DNA of 64,000 bases from Methylacidiphilum kamchatkense Kam1 (GTDB lineage: Bacteria > Verrucomicrobiota > Verrucomicrobiia > Methylacidiphilales > Methylacidiphilaceae). Shown piece after piece: positions 1 through 10,037 of the stretch; position 1 is the stretch's first letter; each line of letters begins with the position of its first letter. The notes under the pieces are model-generated. The model was not told where the DNA came from and searched no databases. It saw only the letters and a program-made list of their open reading frames with translations. The stretch is from assembly GCF_007475525.1 (NCBI RefSeq), contig NZ_CP037899.1, positions 1,798,001 to 1,862,000 on the forward strand, written 5' to 3'. The position numbers and the translations under genes are program-made.

Positions 1-1531
1 GTCTTTTTCCCCTGAATAGACAAAAGTTTTTTGTTCTTTTCCACCGCCTCCTGTTGTTGGGCTATAAACTCTGATCTCTCCGTGGAGATTTTCTTAGGTC
101 CTACTCTAGCCAAATAATCGGCTATAGTGACAGGTAAGATAAAGAAGCCATCGGCTAACCCTTGCATTAAGGCACTAGCACCAAGACGGTTAGCACCATG
201 ATCCGAAAAGTTCGCCTCTCCAAGAACGAATAAGCCCGGAATGGTAGACATCAAATGATAATCCACCCATAATCCTCCCATGACATAATGAACTGCCGGA
301 TAAATTCGCATTGGGGTCCTATAGGCGTTTTCTCCGGTGATATCTCTATAAATATCAAAAAGATTACCGTATCGTTCTTTAAGATAGTCTATTCCCTTCT
401 GTTTGATCGTATCCGAAAAATCAAGATAGACTCCTTGTCCACCGGGTCCAACGCCTCGGCCCTCATCACAGATTCTTTTTATTGCCCTTGAAGCAATGTC
501 TCGAGGAACAAGATTGCCATAGGCTGGATAAAGTCTTTCAAGGAAATAGTCTCGTTCCGATTCAGGAATTATTTCCGGAGCCCTTTTATCGTCCTTTTTA
601 GAAGGAACCCAAATCCGGCCGTCATTTCGAAGGGATTCAGACATCAGGGTAAGTTTTGATTGATAATCTCCAGATACAGGAATACAGGTCGGATGGATTT
701 GAGTAAAACAGGGATTAGCAAAAGCTGCCCCTCTTTTGAAAGCTCTCCATATAGCGGTGGCATTAGAACCACGGCCATTGGTCGACAAATAATAGATATT
801 TCCATATCCACCCGTCGCCAATACTACCGCATCAGCACTATAAGCAGATATTTCTCCTGAAACAAGATCCCGCGCAATAACCCCTTTCGCATGCCCATCG
901 ACCAGAACAATATCCAGAATTTCTGTCCGAGGATGCATTATTACTTTCCCTAAGGCTATCTGCCTACATAAAGCGCTATAAGTAGCAAGGAGCAGCTGTT
1001 GGCCAGTAGCTCCCCTGGCATAAAACGTCCTTGAAACCTGAACTCCTCCAAATGACCGATTTGCTAGCATGCCTCCATATTCCCTAGCAAAAGGGACCCC
1101 CAAAGCTACACAATGATCGATGATCTTCGTACTGATTTCAGCCAGACGATAAACATTGGCTTCTCTGGCTCTAAAATCCCCCCTTTGATCGTTTCATAGA
1201 AAAGCCTATACACACTATCGCCGTCGTTACGGTAATTTTTGGCTGCGTTTATTCCTCCCTGCGCAGCCACACTATGAGCCCGCCTTGGACTGTCCTGAAT
1301 ACAAAAAGACTCCACATTATAGCCTAGCTCTCCAAGCGCTGAAGCAGCGGCTGATCCCGCTAAACCCGTGCCTACTACAATGATTCTATATTTTGGACGG
1401 TTATTGGGAGAAACAAGCGAGATACTTCGTTGAAGCTTCTGCCATTTCTGACTTAATGGACCAGAAGGAATCCTTGCATCTGGTACTGGAAATTCAACAT
1501 CTCTTCCATGAGCTACAGCCGAAATTTGCAT
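1..1531 (-). CDS. sdhA: Succinate dehydrogenase flavoprotein subunit, apparent frameshift, 3' end beyond window
   Basis: This is the flavoprotein subunit of succinate dehydrogenase, which oxidises succinate to fumarate at the membrane and passes electrons to the quinone pool. The N-terminal FAD Rossmann motif ([15 protein letters not shown]) and the [12 protein letters not shown] segment, whose His is the usual covalent FAD site, are in one frame up to KGG. The rest ([29 protein letters not shown], then YAVHYVMGG-like and [13 protein letters not shown] segments) continues in another frame that is open to the window edge. The switch lies at a run of six C (plus strand 1178-1183); a seventh would restore [11 protein letters not shown]. 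The ATG at 1531 follows sdhC by 15 bases, so the two form an operon. The sdhB gene must lie outside the window. The frameshift looks like a homopolymer error rather than decay. Confidence 0.9.
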
Positions 1532-1546
1532 TTTTACTCTCTTTTC

Positions 1547-2236
1547 TTAATGAATTAGCCTCAAAAAAATAGCCATTGGGATGATAAGAAAGCCGACATA
1601 TAAAATTAAAGCAAAGGCATGCGCAACGATTTTTTCCCAGGGTAGCGATTTGCTATTCACAAACCCCAATGAGTTAAGAAAACTTTCTAAGGCATGCCGG
1701 AGGTGGAGGAACAAAACAGATAGGGAAAAAACATAAAACAAGGTTACCCAGGGATTCTGAAATCCCACGATGACCATCGTTCGAACGTCTGGGATCATTT
1801 GTTTCGATAAGGGGAAAAGAAAGTTTTTGAAAAATCCAAAAGGTGGACCTTTAAAACTAAAATGATAGAGGTGGAAGAGTATAAAAACTAATACGATCAA
1901 TCCAGAGACTATCATAGTCCTAGACTCAAAACTGGCTTGGTTTGGAAGTAAAAGTTTGTAGGGCTGAGGCCGAGCCGCTCGATTAATTTTCCATAATTTT
2001 ATGGCGGTGCTCACATGAACAATCAATGCTCCAAGAAGGAATAACCGCACGGACCAAAGAACTACAGGATTCGATTTTAAATAATAAGCATACACGTTCA
2101 TATAATAGGGAGGCAGAAAGACCTGCCAGTTCCCCAGCATATGAACTATTAGAAAAAGGAATAAAACTAAGCCACTAAGCCCTAAAATGAACTTCAAGCC
2201 TATAGTCGAAAAGGATCGAGGTGGTTGGGATGACAT
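1547..2236 (-). CDS. sdhC: Succinate dehydrogenase cytochrome b558 subunit
   Basis: This is the haem b membrane anchor that links the SdhA/SdhB catalytic head to the quinone pool. The 229-residue protein shows five hydrophobic segments. Histidines suited to axial haem ligation sit in or next to them (VHMLGN, IVHVST, FHLYHF, HLRHALES), which is the pattern of the single-subunit, b558-type SdhC of Bacillus, Chlamydia and Bacteroidetes rather than the SdhC/SdhD pair of E. coli. I chose the ATG at 2236; the reading frame extends upstream to a TTG at 2272, but those 12 residues precede the usual family start. No strong ribosome binding site is visible. sdhA follows 15 bases downstream. Confidence 0.9.
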   Translation of the reverse strand: MSSQPPRSFSTIGLKFILGLSGLVLFLFLIVHMLGNWQVFLPPYYMNVYAYYLKSNPVVLWSVRLFLLGALIVHVSTAIKLWKINRAARPQPYKLLLPNQASFESRTMIVSGLIVLVFILFHLYHFSFKGPPFGFFKNFLFPLSKQMIPDVRTMVIVGFQNPWVTLFYVFSLSVLFLHLRHALESFLNSLGFVNSKSLPWEKIVAHAFALILYVGFLIIPMAIFLRLIH

Positions 2237-2291
2237 CAAAAAATATAATAATAAAATAAATTTTGTGGGCAATTCTTTTTTTTAATCATTC

Positions 2292-3017
2292 TCATTGATC
2301 AGAAGAGCTTTTTTGGAGCTGAGATAAAAGATCGAAAAGATTTGTAATAGGTCTTTTTAAAAGAAAAAAGCGGATCTTTTCTGAGTATGGCGGCAGCATC
2401 TGAGGGTCATCCTCGACAAAAAAAACTGTTGAACTCACTTGCCTTGTTTTTAAAAGAATTAAGTGATAGAACAATGCTTCTGGTTTAGCCACTCCGCATT
2501 CTGCGGATAAAAAAATGTCTGAAAAAAATGGCATTATCCCCCATTCCATCAGGACTGTTCGAGCACGACTATCCCAATTGGATGCAACAAACAGAGGGAA
2601 ACCAAGGGAAGTGAGCTTTTCAAGAGCGCTCACAACCTCTGGATAAAGCTTCCAAGCCTCTTTTTTGGAATAATAAGCATACAGTTTATTGAAATAATCA
2701 GAAAAGAAAGAACCCAGAGGAATCCCACTTTCTTGAAGCACCGTTTTGACAATTTTTTCCCAAAACATTTTGTCGTTCCCATCTTTGGGAATCGTTCCTT
2801 GAGGCCGAAACTTAAAAAGATCAAAAACTTTTATAAAATTATCGTGCATAACCTTTGGATCGCTTCTAATGCCGTATTCTGTAAGCAATTTCGAATAAAC
2901 GACGCCCACAGGCAATGCTGTCTGTAACAGTGTTCCCACTAGATCGAAGACTATAGCCGGCCTTTTCATTTTTTTTCTGCACGCCACCGACAAAAAAATA
3001 GGTGCTTTCTTATCCAT
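2292..3017 (-). CDS. HAD-superfamily hydrolase (REG-2/HDHD3-like)
   Basis: This is a haloacid dehalogenase-fold hydrolase of about 241 residues, probably a small-molecule phosphatase of unknown substrate. Motif I is FDLVGTLL, motif II is VASNWDSR, the motif III Lys is in GVAKPEALF, and motif IV is FFVEDDPQM. The residue two after the nucleophilic Asp is Val, where most HAD phosphatases have a second Asp, so catalysis may differ from the standard phosphatase scheme. Motif II resembles the REG-2/HDHD3 subgroup. The ATG at 3017 overlaps the folC stop by eight bases (ATGGATAA), which implies translational coupling. An internal ATG at 2969, just before the first motif, is an alternative start. Confidence 0.75.
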   Translation of the reverse strand: MDKKAPIFLSVACRKKMKRPAIVFDLVGTLLQTALPVGVVYSKLLTEYGIRSDPKVMHDNFIKVFDLFKFRPQGTIPKDGNDKMFWEKIVKTVLQESGIPLGSFFSDYFNKLYAYYSKKEAWKLYPEVVSALEKLTSLGFPLFVASNWDSRARTVLMEWGIMPFFSDIFLSAECGVAKPEALFYHLILLKTRQVSSTVFFVEDDPQMLPPYSEKIRFFLLKRPITNLFDLLSQLQKSSSDQ

Positions 3018-4335
3018 CTAATAATTCATTCCATTTGAATTCTTCTTTGCCTTCGTATTCCTCGACCAAAATTTGGCCAATTAAGTAAAGGGAGCCAGTA
3101 GCTAAAATCGGCTCTAAGGAACCATCCATGGAGGCCATAAAGTCAGCCCAGGAGGGGCAGATTTGTGTTGTAATGCCATCAAAATAAGGAAGGAGTTCTT
3201 TTGGTTCTAGACCTCTAGAGGTAGGTGGTTTGATCAAAGTTGCCCTTGCGGCTTTCCTTTTAAGAATTTGAGCCATCATAGGAAAGTTTTTGTCTTGTAG
3301 CACTCCAAAAACTAAATGATAAGGTTCGGCTCCAACAATCTGCTCCCAGTTTGCAACGAGCTGCTTTGTCGCTGCCACATTATGGGCTCCATCGATAATG
3401 CACAAAGGAGCTCTGCGAATGACTTGGAATCTTCCAGGCCAGCAAACCGTTCTAAATCCCTCCTGCATCCTCTTTATGTCCATACTATTTTCCTTAGCAA
3501 AAAGGAGGCGAAGGGCAGCAAAAGCACAGGCTGCATTCTCTAGTTGATGGATTCCAGTTAAGCCTAAACAAAAAGGAATATTCGCAATTTCCACCCATTG
3601 CCTTTCATAGTCCATTTTTATGGGTTTCATCCCCACCACTTGGCAGATATCAATGAGCTCTGCCCCTTTTTCCAATGCCCTCTTTTCTATGACAGCCAAG
3701 GCTTCTTTAGGCATTTTGCCCACAATCACAGGAACCCCTTCTTTGATTATCCCAGCTTTTTCTTCCGCAATCGATTCTAAAGTGTCTCCTAAAAATTGAG
3801 TATGATCATAGTCGATGTTGGTAATGATAGTAAGTCTAGGATTGACTATGTTGGTGGCATCTAAACGACCGCCCAGCCCCGTCTCCCAAACCACCCAATC
3901 CACCTTGCACCTGAAAAATTCTAAAATGGCTACCATTGTAATAATTTCAAAAAAGGTACAGGCAAAATCCTTCTTTCTTTGTTTCATCCTTTCAATCTTT
4001 TCTTGAATTTCCAAGACCCAATGACTAAATTGTTCCCTAGAGATTGGATGCCCATTAATCTGTATTCTTTCCCTGATAGTAACGAGATGAGGCGAAGTAT
4101 AAAGACCGGTTTTATATCCACTCCTTTTCAATGCTGAGGCAATAAATGCAGCTGTAGAACCCTTGCCGTTAGTGCCAGCAATATGAATAAAATTCATTTT
4201 TTCATGAATATTTCCCATTTCCTCGGCCAGCTCTATAATGTTTTGCAAGCCAAGTTTCATCCCTACTGTTCTGGTTTGACCAAGGAACTTAAGAGCTTGC
4301 CTATAGAATGGATCTTGCGAAAAAGGATTATTCAT
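3010..4335 (-). CDS. folC: Bifunctional folylpolyglutamate synthase/dihydrofolate synthase
   Basis: This enzyme adds glutamate to dihydropteroate and to reduced folates in the cytoplasm. At 441 residues it has the usual family length. The ATP-binding loop reads HIAGTNGKGST, followed by the SPHLVTIRERI segment typical of FolC. The WETGLGGRLDATN motif and the NIDYDHTQFLG segment of the Mur-ligase fold are intact, as is the IDGAHN motif in the C-terminal domain. The HAD hydrolase gene overlaps its 3' end. The same window carries folK and the folate-dependent fhs, so several one-carbon genes sit here, though not in one operon. Confidence 0.95.
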   Translation of the reverse strand: MNNPFSQDPFYRQALKFLGQTRTVGMKLGLQNIIELAEEMGNIHEKMNFIHIAGTNGKGSTAAFIASALKRSGYKTGLYTSPHLVTIRERIQINGHPISREQFSHWVLEIQEKIERMKQRKKDFACTFFEIITMVAILEFFRCKVDWVVWETGLGGRLDATNIVNPRLTIITNIDYDHTQFLGDTLESIAEEKAGIIKEGVPVIVGKMPKEALAVIEKRALEKGAELIDICQVVGMKPIKMDYERQWVEIANIPFCLGLTGIHQLENAACAFAALRLLFAKENSMDIKRMQEGFRTVCWPGRFQVIRRAPLCIIDGAHNVAATKQLVANWEQIVGAEPYHLVFGVLQDKNFPMMAQILKRKAARATLIKPPTSRGLEPKELLPYFDGITTQICPSWADFMASMDGSLEPILATGSLYLIGQILVEEYEGKEEFKWNELLDG

Positions 4336-4631
4336 TCCGGTTGAAATTTTTAAGTTTTTTTAATCTTTTATGCTTGAGAATGGGTTCGATAAGAAAAATT
4401 ATCTTCTCTGTTGTTTTTTTTACATGTTGCGAAAAATTAAAAAGGAACCTCACACCGTGCAACCCCTTATTCCTTCTTTTTTTGTAGCTTCCGTTTCACT
4501 TTTTTCCACTGCTATATTTATTGATTGAAAAATTAAAGTGAGTAAACTGGTAGCATCATCATCCATAGATTTTCCTCTAGCAACTTCCTTTTTATTGTCC
4601 CTTCCCGTTGAACTGCTGTCTTGTATCCATC

Positions 4632-5987
4632 ATGAACAACTGGTTTGAAATGAGCTGGAAACCCCTGCTTATTGTTTTTCTCATCCTTGCAAACGGATTT
4701 TTCGTTGCGGCCGAGTTCGCCATCATCAAAGTAAGGATAACGGAACTGAAACTTCTTTTAAAAACAAAAGATTGGCGGCTACCTCTAGCTCTAAAGATCG
4801 TTCAAAATCCAACCCTATTTTTATCAGCTACCCAAATTGGGATTACCCTTTCTAGCCTAGGCTTAGGCTGGATAGCAGAACCGGCTATGGCTGGATGGAT
4901 AAAAGCCCTGCTCTTCCGATTAGGCATCTCTCATGATATCACTTTAAATTCTCTTTCCTATTTGTTTGCCCTCTGCTTGATTACCTTTTTGTCTATTGCT
5001 CTTGGCGAATTAGCCCCAAAGTTTTTGGCGCTTCAATATGCCAGAAAGATTATTCTTTTTACAAGCCCCATCCTTACTATTTCTTCTATTCTTTTTTATC
5101 CTGCGATCTTTATTCTTAACGTTTCTGCTAATTGGGCTCTCAAGCTTCTTGGATTTGAACCTCCTAAGACAACTGGACGCTTGGGCCAGAGCATCTCTAT
5201 GGATGAACTCCAACAAATCATCATGCATTCAGCCCACGCCCATCCTTTTGATGAACTAATTAACCGGATCATGATCAAAGCACTACGACTCAAAAATACG
5301 ACCGCCCAACAAGTAATGATTCCAAAAGATAGGGTGGTTGTTCTCTGGCTTGATCAACCGATTCAAGAAAATCTTAAAATTGCTCAACGATCCGGTTATA
5401 GTCGCTTCCCCGTATGTGAAGGGTCTATCGATAATCTGGTTGGGATGGTCCTTCTTCAGGAACTTCTATGGCAATATATAACGCTTGGAGAACAAACAAA
5501 ACTTTCTTCTATTCTACGACCCGCTCTCATTTTTTCTCCCTCTACCCCTTTGCCCGTAATGCTTGAAAAATTTCGTAAGGCCAGAACTCATCTGGCAATT
5601 GTTAAGGATAAAAATGAAAAAGTTATTGGCCTTGTCAGTTTTGAAGACGTGTTGGAAGAGTTAGTAGGCGACATTCGAGACGAATTTGACATTGAGAAGG
5701 GACCAATCTATGAACTGACCAAAGAGTACGCAGTGGTAGATGGAGATCTCCCCTTAAGAGATTTAGCCAATGAAACAAACTGGCCTCTGCCCATTGACAC
5801 GACTCAAACAGTTTCTGAATGGTGTTTTGAGAAAATAAAAAGACAACCTAAAAAATCTGAAATGTTTTCGGTTGATGGATTTAATATTGTCGTTGAAGAG
5901 GTAAGTCCACAGAAGATAAAAAGAGTCAAACTCATTCGGATCCAAGAGCCAACCGATGAGGAAAGCTTCTTTGAAGCAGAACACTAA
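4632..5987 (+). CDS. CNNM/HlyC-CorC family transporter-like protein with CBS domains
   Basis: This is an integral membrane protein of the DUF21/CNNM family, often annotated as hemolysin C or CorC, whose members have been linked to Mg2+/Co2+ export. The 451-residue protein has an N-terminal DUF21 domain with about four hydrophobic segments (the first contains ANGFFVAAEFA), then a CBS pair (roughly residues 195-320) and a C-terminal CorC_HlyC domain. The segment VSFEDVLEELVGDIRDEFD is a hallmark of the family. I chose the ATG at 4632; an upstream TTG at 4608 and an ATG at 4650 are alternatives. It appears to be transcribed alone. Ion specificity cannot be told from sequence. Confidence 0.88.
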   Translation: MNNWFEMSWKPLLIVFLILANGFFVAAEFAIIKVRITELKLLLKTKDWRLPLALKIVQNPTLFLSATQIGITLSSLGLGWIAEPAMAGWIKALLFRLGISHDITLNSLSYLFALCLITFLSIALGELAPKFLALQYARKIILFTSPILTISSILFYPAIFILNVSANWALKLLGFEPPKTTGRLGQSISMDELQQIIMHSAHAHPFDELINRIMIKALRLKNTTAQQVMIPKDRVVVLWLDQPIQENLKIAQRSGYSRFPVCEGSIDNLVGMVLLQELLWQYITLGEQTKLSSILRPALIFSPSTPLPVMLEKFRKARTHLAIVKDKNEKVIGLVSFEDVLEELVGDIRDEFDIEKGPIYELTKEYAVVDGDLPLRDLANETNWPLPIDTTQTVSEWCFEKIKRQPKKSEMFSVDGFNIVVEEVSPQKIKRVKLIRIQEPTDEESFFEAEH

Positions 5988-6073
5988 AAATTCAATTTCG
6001 TTATTGTCATTGGAAAATAAGAAAAATATTTTTTAGTAATTTTTTTGAAATAAAATAAGTTTTTTCCCTACCT

Positions 6074-6742
6074 ATGTCCCACATCATTTTTAGCTCTTCG
6101 TTGATCACAGAAGCTAGGAAATGGGCAAGAGGGAAATTTTCTCCTGCTTTCGCAGGTAGTCTCATTCGCAGTTTAGCAAAAACGCTCCGCTATGAGCTCC
6201 ATGATCCTTTTGGAATTGTCAGCTCTCCCCCTAATACACCGCTTATCTTCTCCTTTTGGCATAACCGCCTTTTCCTGATGCCTTATCTATACAGAAAACA
6301 TTTTCCGTCCAGAAAGCTCATTGCCATGGTCAGCGGTAGTAACGACGGCAAATTTCTGAGTCGACTCTTAGGACAATTCAATCTTTTCCCAGCCTCAGGT
6401 TCTTCTTCAAAAAGAGGCATTTCGGCTTTTAAAAGAGCCATTCAAGCAGCTAAAAAAGAAGGATTTGATATAGCGGTCACCCCTGATGGCCCTCGAGGCC
6501 CTTGTTATTCCTTTCAAGAGGGGGTGCTTCAACTAAGCAGGCTTTCTGGCTTTCCCATCGTAGCTGTCAGTTATCATCTTGAAAAAAAAATAGAATTAAA
6601 CAGTTGGGATCGCTTTCAAATTCCTCTTCCATTTAGCAAGTGTACCATTTTTGTAGGTCCTATGTTTTCGATCCCCAAAAATATAACCGAAGATAAACTG
6701 CTTGAACTGAAAACCGAATTATCGATAGCGCTTTCTAGGTAA
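6074..6742 (+). CDS. DUF374 lysophospholipid acyltransferase-family protein
   Basis: This 222-residue protein belongs to the DUF374 branch of the LPLAT acyltransferase superfamily. The catalytic-type motif appears as SFWHNRLFLMP, where most LPLATs have HxxxxD. The second conserved block, VTPDGPRGPCYSFQEG, is diagnostic of DUF374. The family is usually placed in lipid A or phospholipid acylation, but its precise substrate is unsettled. There is no clear signal peptide, and the protein probably sits on the inner face of the cytoplasmic membrane. It follows the CNNM gene by 86 AT-rich bases and need not share its transcript. Confidence 0.85.
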   Translation: MSHIIFSSSLITEARKWARGKFSPAFAGSLIRSLAKTLRYELHDPFGIVSSPPNTPLIFSFWHNRLFLMPYLYRKHFPSRKLIAMVSGSNDGKFLSRLLGQFNLFPASGSSSKRGISAFKRAIQAAKKEGFDIAVTPDGPRGPCYSFQEGVLQLSRLSGFPIVAVSYHLEKKIELNSWDRFQIPLPFSKCTIFVGPMFSIPKNITEDKLLELKTELSIALSR

Positions 6743-6977
6743 GTAAAAGTATGAAAGAGCTGATACGTCAATAAACCAGGTTGTTGAGAGAGCTGCTTGT
6801 GGCCTTTACTTATTGAATATCTTGCAAGCAATAGAAAGAATAGTCCATCAGCATATGGCTAAAAGGAGAAATGAATTGGAAAGAAGCCTTTTGGTTAGGA
6901 GGCAATTAAATACATTCCAAAAGCTTTTCACTAACCATTAATTAAGAAATAAATAACTGAATAGAAAAAAAAACACT

Positions 6978-7964
6978 ATGGATTACATTCAAATTCCTGC
7001 TATAGCCGAAAAAGTCTCCCGAATCGCTCTTGGCACCTGGGTAATGGGTGGATGGATGTGGGGAGGAATCGATGAAAAAGAAGCTATCCAAGCAATAATC
7101 AAAGCTGTTGAGGGGGGAATCAACATCATTGATACCGCTCCCATTTATGGTTTTGGAAAAGCAGAAGAAATAGTTGGCAAAGCCCTTCGACTCTTAGGAA
7201 AATCCAAACCTATTGTCATCGCTACTAAATTTGGTCTTGAATGGAATCAGCGTGGGGAAATTAGAAGAAATTCTTCTCCTACTAGAATCAAACAGGAAAT
7301 CGAGGATAGTCTAAGGCGCCTTGGTCTTTCCGTCATCGATATCTATCAAGTCCACTGGCCAGACTCCAAGGTGCCTTTTGAACAAACAGCAGAGTGTCTT
7401 TGGAAATTAAAGGAACAAGGGAAAATTCGGGCTATAGGGGTCAGTAATTTTTCACCGAGGCAAATGGAACTTTTCAAAAAGGCCGCTCCCATTCATACGA
7501 ATCAACCGCCCTATAATCTGTTCGAAAGAGAAATTGAAAAAGAACTTTTACCTTATTGTATTAAAGAGAGGATCGCAACCCTGACCTATGGCGTACTCTG
7601 CAGGGGATTGTTAACAGGAAAATTTCGGCCTGAATCCACTTTCCCCGATGGGGATCTGAGAAAAATAGATCCAAAGTTTCAAGGCGAGAATTTTCTTCGG
7701 TATCTTCAAGCTGTGGAAAAATTTAGACCAATTGCTACCCGCTACGGGAAATCTTTGGCACAATTTGCTGCTTGCTGGGCTCTGATGCAGCCTGGAGTGT
7801 CTGTTGTGCTTTGGGGAGCCAGACGTCCAAGCCAGATAGAGGAAGCCTTTGGCGCTACAGGCTGGAGTTTAACTCAAGAAGACCTTCGATTGATTGATAA
7901 GATCCTTACCGAAACCATCCCTCAACCTATAGGTCCTGAATTTATGGCTCCTATAGAAGGCTAA
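6978..7964 (+). CDS. Aldo/keto reductase
   Basis: This is an NADPH-dependent aldo/keto reductase of 328 residues with the TIM-barrel layout of the family. The catalytic tetrad is visible: Asp and Tyr in IDTAPIYGFG, Lys in ATKFG, and His in YQVHWPD. The segments GVSNFSP and WGARRPSQIEEA correspond to the cofactor-binding end of the barrel. It resembles the general-stress AKR group (YhdN-like). The substrate is unknown. It is flanked by about 235 bp upstream and 252 bp downstream without genes, so it is likely monocistronic. Confidence 0.9.
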   Translation: MDYIQIPAIAEKVSRIALGTWVMGGWMWGGIDEKEAIQAIIKAVEGGINIIDTAPIYGFGKAEEIVGKALRLLGKSKPIVIATKFGLEWNQRGEIRRNSSPTRIKQEIEDSLRRLGLSVIDIYQVHWPDSKVPFEQTAECLWKLKEQGKIRAIGVSNFSPRQMELFKKAAPIHTNQPPYNLFEREIEKELLPYCIKERIATLTYGVLCRGLLTGKFRPESTFPDGDLRKIDPKFQGENFLRYLQAVEKFRPIATRYGKSLAQFAACWALMQPGVSVVLWGARRPSQIEEAFGATGWSLTQEDLRLIDKILTETIPQPIGPEFMAPIEG

Positions 7965-8216
7965 TTTCCGGTTACCTTTTGTTGCTTTTATCCATCCTCT
8001 TTTCTTCTGTGAGGAAAAGATAAAAACAAATTGAACGGTCTTTTCTCTACCGCTATATTGAAAAGCAGCGTTTTGGTGGATTGGTATTTAATTTCTTCTT
8101 CGAAGGCAAAAAAGAAAAAGATTTTGTTGAAAATTACCCAATGGCTGGTTAAAAACTAGCTTCTCTTATATCTTGTCGAATGGATCATTGAAGTGGGTTC
8201 ACCTTTACATTGAAAA

Positions 8217-10037
8217 ATGGAAAAAATCCCAAGAGAAAGAATTAGAAATTTCTGCATTATCGCCCATGTAGACCATGGGAAGACGACGCTTTCGGATAGG
8301 CTTCTGCAGATTACGGGAACCGTTGTTGAAAGCAAGCTACAAAATCAGATGCTTGATTCCATGGACCTAGAAAGAGAAAGAGGCATCACCATTAAAGCCC
8401 ATCCCGTAACCATGACCTATTTCTATCCCAAAGACAAGCAATACTATCAACTCAATCTCATCGATACCCCTGGACACGTCGATTTTTCCTATGAAGTTTC
8501 TCGCAGCCTTTCGGCCTGTGAAGGAGCCCTTTTAGTCATCGATGCGACACAAGGAATTCAGGCTCAAACGGTTTCTAATGTTTTCTTAGCAGAAAAACAT
8601 AACCTTGTTCTTATCCCCGTCATTAATAAGATCGATCTGCCAACGGCAAATCCTGAGCTTGTAAAAAAGCAACTAGAAGAAATTCTTGCTATTCCAGCTG
8701 ATACAGCCATCCTTGCAAGTGGGAAAGAAGGCATTGGTATTGATGAAATTCTCCAAGCGATCATTCGCCATATTCCTCCTCCACAAGCTTTCCCCGACCA
8801 AATTCTCAGAGCCTTAATTTTTGACTCCGTTTATGACCCTTTTAAAGGAGTCATTCTCTATGTTCGCATGTTTTCTGGAAAAATTAAAAAAGGAGAGAAA
8901 ATTCTCCTTTTATCGACAAAGAAGTCTTATGAAGTAAAAGAAGTAGGCATTTTCAACCCCAAAATGGTGCCCGAAGAAGAATTATATGAAGGCAATTCTG
9001 GCTACGTTATTGCAAATATTAAAGATCCCTCCGAAATTAAAATCGGCGATACGATAACTTGGGAAACTGGTGGAACTACCTCTCCATTGCCTGGCTTCCA
9101 GGAAATTGTACCTATGGTTTTCAGCGGAATCTATCCGCTAAACTCCTCTGAGTTTGAAAAACTTAAGAATGCAATTCAAAAACTGCAAATTAATGACCCA
9201 GCAATTACTATCAGTCAAGAAAGTTCGGTCGCCCTGGGTTCGGGATTCCGTTGTGGATTCTTAGGACTTCTTCACATGGAGATAGTCCAAGAAAGACTAA
9301 GAAGAGAATATGGGGTGGACATACTGACCACTTATCCTAGTGTTGTGTATAAAGTCTATTTGCGTTCCGGAGAAATCCTGGAAGTGGATAATCCTTCCAA
9401 ACTCCCTGATCCTTCAACCATAGAGCACATCGCAGAGCCCTTAGTAAAGGCTTATTTAATTGTTCCTTCTGAAAATATCGGGGAGCTGATGCAGCTTATT
9501 TCTGAAAAAAGAGGCAGTTGTGAGACTACAGAAACCCTCGATCAAAATATGGTGATCCTCCACTGCCTCTTCCCATTAAACGAAATTCTTGTGGATTTCA
9601 ATGATAAGCTAAAATCAATCACCCACGGCTACGGGTCAATGGATTATAAACCAGCAGGTTACCGGATCAGTGATTTGGTAAAACTTGATATTTTAGTCAA
9701 TGGGGAACCGATTGAAGCTTTAAGCTGCATCGTCCATGCATCCAAAGCGGAGTCCCGAGGCAGAGCGATCATTCAGAAACTGAAGGAACGCATTCCACGA
9801 CATCTCTTTAAGATTGCCCTTCAAGCTGCCATAGGAAGCAAAATTATCGCTAGAGAAGATATAGGAGCTATTGGAAAAAATGTAACGGCTAAATGTTATG
9901 GGGGAGATATTACACGAAAAAGAAAACTGTTAGAAAAACAAAAAGAAGGCAAAAAAAGGATGAAGACATTTGGTAAAGTTGATATTCCTCAAGAAGCCTT
10001 TCTGGAAATCCTTAAAACAGACGTAAAACAATCATGA
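8217..10037 (+). CDS. lepA: Elongation factor 4 (LepA)
   Basis: This is the ribosome-associated translational GTPase LepA/EF4, which has been proposed to back-translocate or remodel ribosomes. All GTPase motifs are intact: AHVDHGKTT (G1), RGITIKAH (G2), DTPGH (G3) and NKIDLP (G4). The full-length 606-residue product carries the LepA-specific C-terminal domain, including the segment SKAESRGRAI and the lysine-rich end near KRKLLEKQK. The stop overlaps the lepB start (ATGA at 10034-10037). The lepA-lepB pair is conserved in many bacteria. Confidence 0.97.
   Translation: MEKIPRERIRNFCIIAHVDHGKTTLSDRLLQITGTVVESKLQNQMLDSMDLERERGITIKAHPVTMTYFYPKDKQYYQLNLIDTPGHVDFSYEVSRSLSACEGALLVIDATQGIQAQTVSNVFLAEKHNLVLIPVINKIDLPTANPELVKKQLEEILAIPADTAILASGKEGIGIDEILQAIIRHIPPPQAFPDQILRALIFDSVYDPFKGVILYVRMFSGKIKKGEKILLLSTKKSYEVKEVGIFNPKMVPEEELYEGNSGYVIANIKDPSEIKIGDTITWETGGTTSPLPGFQEIVPMVFSGIYPLNSSEFEKLKNAIQKLQINDPAITISQESSVALGSGFRCGFLGLLHMEIVQERLRREYGVDILTTYPSVVYKVYLRSGEILEVDNPSKLPDPSTIEHIAEPLVKAYLIVPSENIGELMQLISEKRGSCETTETLDQNMVILHCLFPLNEILVDFNDKLKSITHGYGSMDYKPAGYRISDLVKLDILVNGEPIEALSCIVHASKAESRGRAIIQKLKERIPRHLFKIALQAAIGSKIIAREDIGAIGKNVTAKCYGGDITRKRKLLEKQKEGKKRMKTFGKVDIPQEAFLEILKTDVKQS

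Noticed and set aside
288-860. Two open frames on the plus strand opposite sdhA
   Set aside because: They lie wholly antisense to the conserved SdhA coding frame and have no family-like motifs or ribosome binding sites.
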